This document shows positions 21,071 to 23,220 of a stretch of DNA of 23,220 nucleotides, piece after piece. Origin of the DNA: CAYLOC01 sp964385195 (lineage in GTDB: Bacteria; Actinomycetota; Actinomycetes; Propionibacteriales; Nocardioidaceae). Under the pieces are notes generated by a model. The model was given only the letters and a program-made list of their open reading frames with translations. It searched no databases and was not told the DNA's origin. How positions within the stretch are numbered: position 1 is the stretch's first letter; each line of letters starts with the position of its first letter. Position numbers and translations under genes: made by a program. The DNA lies in NCBI GenBank assembly GCA_964385195.1, contig CAYLOC010000026.1, positions 1 to 23,220 of the forward strand, in the 5' to 3' direction.

Positions 21071-22273
21071 GTGAGACGCTCCAGTCCGAGTCACGCTCTG
21101 AAGGCAGACCCACGCTTCAACCATCCGGACGTGGTTCTGCAGCTCCGAGGCTGGCTGAAGGAGCTTGGGCCGGCGCTTACGTTGTATCTGATCGTTCGAG
21201 GGCTCGGGGCGATTGCTCTCGTGCTCGCCGCTTCGCTGCACGGTCGTAGCGCCCACCACATCCTCGTCTCGTGGGACAGCCAGTGGTACAAGGGGATCGC
21301 TGCACATGGCTACGGGCTCACACGAATCCATCCAGACGGTCGTCACCTCTCCGACTACGCCTTCTTCCCGCTCTATCCACTGTGTGAACGGATAGTCTCG
21401 ATCGTCTCCGGGCTGCCCTACCTCGACGCAGGACTATGTGTGAGCTGGGTGTGTTCCATCATCGCCGCCGCGGGAATCTACCGAGTCTCCACCCTCGTGT
21501 ACGGAAAGCGAGTTGGCCTCACAACCACGCTGTTGTGGGCGGCATTCCCGGTCGCATTCGTGGAGTCGATGGCCTACAGCGAGTCACTGTTCACCGCGCT
21601 TGCTTCCTGGAGTCTGTACGCAGTGCTCACCCAGCGATGGCTCTCAGCCGGTCTGCTCGCGAGCTTCGCCGGGCTGACTCGTCCGATTGGCGTGGCGCTG
21701 GTGGTAGCCGTGGCGATCACTGCCGCTGTTGCTGTGGTGTCCACTCGCATGAAACGCGGCGATCCGAGACCACGGAACTACTTTACGGGGCCGATCACTG
21801 CCATTGTGCTGGCTCCGCTCGGGCTTGTCGGGTACCTCGCCTATGTCGCGATACGCACACACAACGTAACTGGCTACTTTGCCGTAACCGCTGGATGGGG
21901 CAATTCAATCGACGGCGGCTTGGCCTTCGCCACGTGGATTGGCAACTTCTTCGGTGCCGGGCAGGTCATAGCGGGGCTCGGACTCTGTGCGGGTGTCGCG
22001 GTCTTGATATGGGCCTGCATTTTGCTCGTCCGCAGGCGCACGCCACTGCCGTTGATCATCTTCGCACTCGGCGTGGTCGTCTTGGCTCTGACGACGTCTG
22101 GCTACTTCGGCTCCAAGCCTCGGTACCTGCTGCCAGCGTTCCCCCTCCTCATGCCGGCGGCGAATTGGATGGCAAGACAACGGCTCCCGGTGTGGGTGGG
22201 GACCGCCGTAGCCGTTTGCTGCTGGTCGATCGGGTACGGGGCGCTGTGGTGGCTCGGTGGCGGGCCTCCGTAG
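21071..22273 (+). CDS. PIG-V-like mannosyltransferase, multi-pass membrane protein
   Basis: 400 residues. The segment LVSWDSQWYKGIAAHGYGL, followed by YAFFPLYPLCERIVS, matches the PIG-V/GPI-mannosyltransferase-2-like family: the WD-x-x-WY Asp lies in the first luminal/extracytoplasmic loop and is the presumed catalytic acid residue of this GT-C enzyme. SMAYSESLFTALASWSLY and LASFAGLTRPIGVALV are further family blocks, and KPRYLLPAFPLLMP lies near the end. About ten hydrophobic segments are seen. It should use a polyprenol-phosphate sugar outside the membrane; the acceptor is unknown. The GTG at 21071 has GGGGGAG eight bases upstream. G+C is 55-60% in the lines counted, lower than the window norm. 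Its 3' third is overlapped antisense by the PAP2 frame. Confidence 0.83.
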   Translation: MRRSSPSHALKADPRFNHPDVVLQLRGWLKELGPALTLYLIVRGLGAIALVLAASLHGRSAHHILVSWDSQWYKGIAAHGYGLTRIHPDGRHLSDYAFFPLYPLCERIVSIVSGLPYLDAGLCVSWVCSIIAAAGIYRVSTLVYGKRVGLTTTLLWAAFPVAFVESMAYSESLFTALASWSLYAVLTQRWLSAGLLASFAGLTRPIGVALVVAVAITAAVAVVSTRMKRGDPRPRNYFTGPITAIVLAPLGLVGYLAYVAIRTHNVTGYFAVTAGWGNSIDGGLAFATWIGNFFGAGQVIAGLGLCAGVAVLIWACILLVRRRTPLPLIIFALGVVVLALTTSGYFGSKPRYLLPAFPLLMPAANWMARQRLPVWVGTAVAVCCWSIGYGALWWLGGGPP

Positions 22274-22966
22274 CCCCATCGGCCGCACGTAGCCGAGCCG
22301 CTCGACGAGCCAGAGCAAAGGAATGGCTACCAGCACCGCAGCGATAACGTCGGAAAGCCAGTGCGTCCGGGCGACCAGCACCGACCAGGCCACAATCGAA
22401 GCCATCGCGGTCGTCAACCAAACCCGGCGGCGGCGCGATAGCCACCGGGCTGCAGGCCACTTCAGGTGGGCCGCCAAACCAAAGGTCATCGCCCACACGA
22501 CAATCGCGTTGATCTCGTGTCCCGAAGGATACTCGGTACCTCCCGCGAACATCAGGTCAGCGCCGCTGAAGGGGTTCGTCCGACCGGTCCAGATCTTCAT
22601 CGCCGGCACGACGATGGCAAGCAGCACCATGACACAAAGCGGCACCAGCATTGGTCGAGCCTGTCGCCGTTGCCACACCAGGAACAAGCTCGCGGCTGCA
22701 AGCGGCGGCACATTGATCAATCGCTGTCCCAGGTAACCGGAGTAGTGTGACACCACAACTGCCGCCGTGGGAGCGTTGTGATGTACCCATGCTTCAACGA
22801 CGCCATCCGCGCGTACCAGTGGTCCAGCAGTCAAGACGTCCAAGGTTACCCACCCGAAGCACAGCAGCATGACCAATGACAGGCACAGCCGTGGTGGCAC
22901 CCGGTGGCCCGTCCGGCGGGGAACGACACCGAGCACGTGGGCGGCTTCGTCTGAACCAACCGCCAC
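21905..22966 (-). CDS. PAP2-superfamily membrane protein with altered active-site motifs
   Basis: 353 residues in the full open frame from GTG 22966, chosen because GGAGG lies seven bases upstream (an ATG at 23050 is less likely). Five or six hydrophobic segments lie in residues ~30-230. The PAP2 motifs are KIWTGRTNP (motif 1, with Asn where the second Arg normally stands), EYPSGH (motif 2, intact) and SVLVARTHWLSD (motif 3, His and Asp present but the Arg six before His is Val). The family removes phosphate from lipids such as undecaprenyl or phosphatidic phosphates. From about residue 231 on, the frame is antisense to the mannosyltransferase gene and the ~122-residue tail is hydrophilic and unlike PAP2 proteins, so the functional protein may end near 22270. 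Confidence 0.7.
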   Translation of the reverse strand: MAVGSDEAAHVLGVVPRRTGHRVPPRLCLSLVMLLCFGWVTLDVLTAGPLVRADGVVEAWVHHNAPTAAVVVSHYSGYLGQRLINVPPLAAASLFLVWQRRQARPMLVPLCVMVLLAIVVPAMKIWTGRTNPFSGADLMFAGGTEYPSGHEINAIVVWAMTFGLAAHLKWPAARWLSRRRRVWLTTAMASIVAWSVLVARTHWLSDVIAAVLVAIPLLWLVERLGYVRPMGLRRPATEPPQRPVPDRPAANGYGGPHPHREPLSCHPIRRRHEEGERWQQVPRLGAEVARRRQSQDDHAECEDDQRQWRAPADEQNAGPYQDRDTRTESEPRYDLPGTEEVANPRGEGQAAVD

Positions 22967-23056
22967 CAGCTCACCTCCTCGTGACGTTCTCCACGATAGC
23001 CACCGACCCTCACACAGTGATGTTGCTATGACGTGTCCAGCGTCTGACAAGTCGGT

Positions 23057-23220
23057 TCAGGAGGAGAGCAGCTGGCGGGCGATGACGATGCGCTGTACCT
23101 GGTTGGTGCCCTCGTAGATCTGGGTGATCTTCGCGTCGCGCATCATCCGCTCGACCGGGAAGTCGCGGGTGTAGCCGTAGCCGCCGAACAGCTGTACGGC
23201 GTCGGTGGTGACCTGCATCG
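23057..23220 (-). CDS. Acyl-CoA dehydrogenase, C-terminal end
   Basis: The gene enters from the right edge and ends with TGA at 23057-23059. The 54 visible residues include QLFGGYGYTRDFPVERMMRD, then AKITQIYEGTNQVQRIVIAR, the highly conserved C-terminal block of flavin-dependent acyl-CoA dehydrogenases (FadE). In this block, the segment around YEGTNQ helps bind FAD and the adjacent subunit. The catalytic Glu and N-terminal domains lie outside the window. It oxidises acyl-CoA to enoyl-CoA in the cytoplasm; chain-length preference cannot be judged. G+C returns to the window norm (67% in the last 60 bases counted), which marks the right limit of the low-GC segment. Confidence 0.95.
   Translation of the reverse strand, partial: MQVTTDAVQLFGGYGYTRDFPVERMMRDAKITQIYEGTNQVQRIVIARQLLSS

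Noticed and set aside
1..23220. tRNA, rRNA, CRISPR array, insertion sequence or transposase
   Set aside because: None was recognised. No repeat-spacer array, no transposase motif and no cloverleaf sequence was seen on either strand by eye.

Overview
The window comes from a high-GC actinobacterium. Evidence: a WhiB-class iron-sulphur regulator, coenzyme F420 genes (cofD/fbiA and cofE/fbiB), DUF3499 and TIGR03089 proteins, many GTG starts, and G+C near 70-75% in most coding stretches. The gene set resembles the conserved actinobacterial whiB-fbiA-fbiB-LCP neighbourhood. The genus cannot be fixed from sequence alone. A 100-base run of N at 12445-12544 shows that this is a draft assembly.

Left part (1-7124): the 3' end of a TetR regulator; a DUF1025-type metallopeptidase-like protein; DUF3499; then, transcribed leftwards, whiB, a large glycosyltransferase-2/membrane fusion and a DUF5719 exported protein. 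whiB has a readable promoter and an upstream CRP/GlxR-like site. A four-helix membrane protein with a Pro/Ser/Glu-rich tail follows. Middle part (7233-11377, rightwards): cofD and cofE overlap by 4 bases, followed by a CDP-alcohol phosphatidyltransferase, a VTT/DedA-like membrane protein and TIGR03089.

trpS part (11378-12444): a tryptophanyl-tRNA synthetase preceded by a 19-codon leader peptide with tandem Trp codons and mutually exclusive hairpins, the arrangement of a ribosome-mediated transcription attenuator. trpS runs into the assembly gap, and the gap is flanked by an identical 55-base sequence on both sides.

Cell-surface polysaccharide part (12660-18965, leftwards): an LCP-family ligase, a GlfT1-like glycosyltransferase, an AmsE-like glycosyltransferase, UDP-galactopyranose mutase (glf), and the membrane and ATPase subunits of a Wzm/Wzt-type exporter. 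Together they can supply UDP-galactofuranose, build a lipid-linked glycan, move it across the membrane and attach it to the wall. A second LCP gene (19134-20444) is divergent from the first.

Right part (20445-23056): a lower-GC segment (roughly 48-60% in the 60-base lines I counted) carrying a small secreted four-cysteine protein, a PIG-V-like mannosyltransferase and a PAP2-like protein with altered active-site motifs. It looks like an insertion between the LCP gene and an acyl-CoA dehydrogenase, whose 3' end closes the window.

The points most worth a second look are the trpS attenuator, the galactofuranose-type export locus with its own LCP protein, the FbiB homologue lacking the usual reductase domain, and the low-GC segment with an odd PAP2 protein that overlaps its neighbour antisense.
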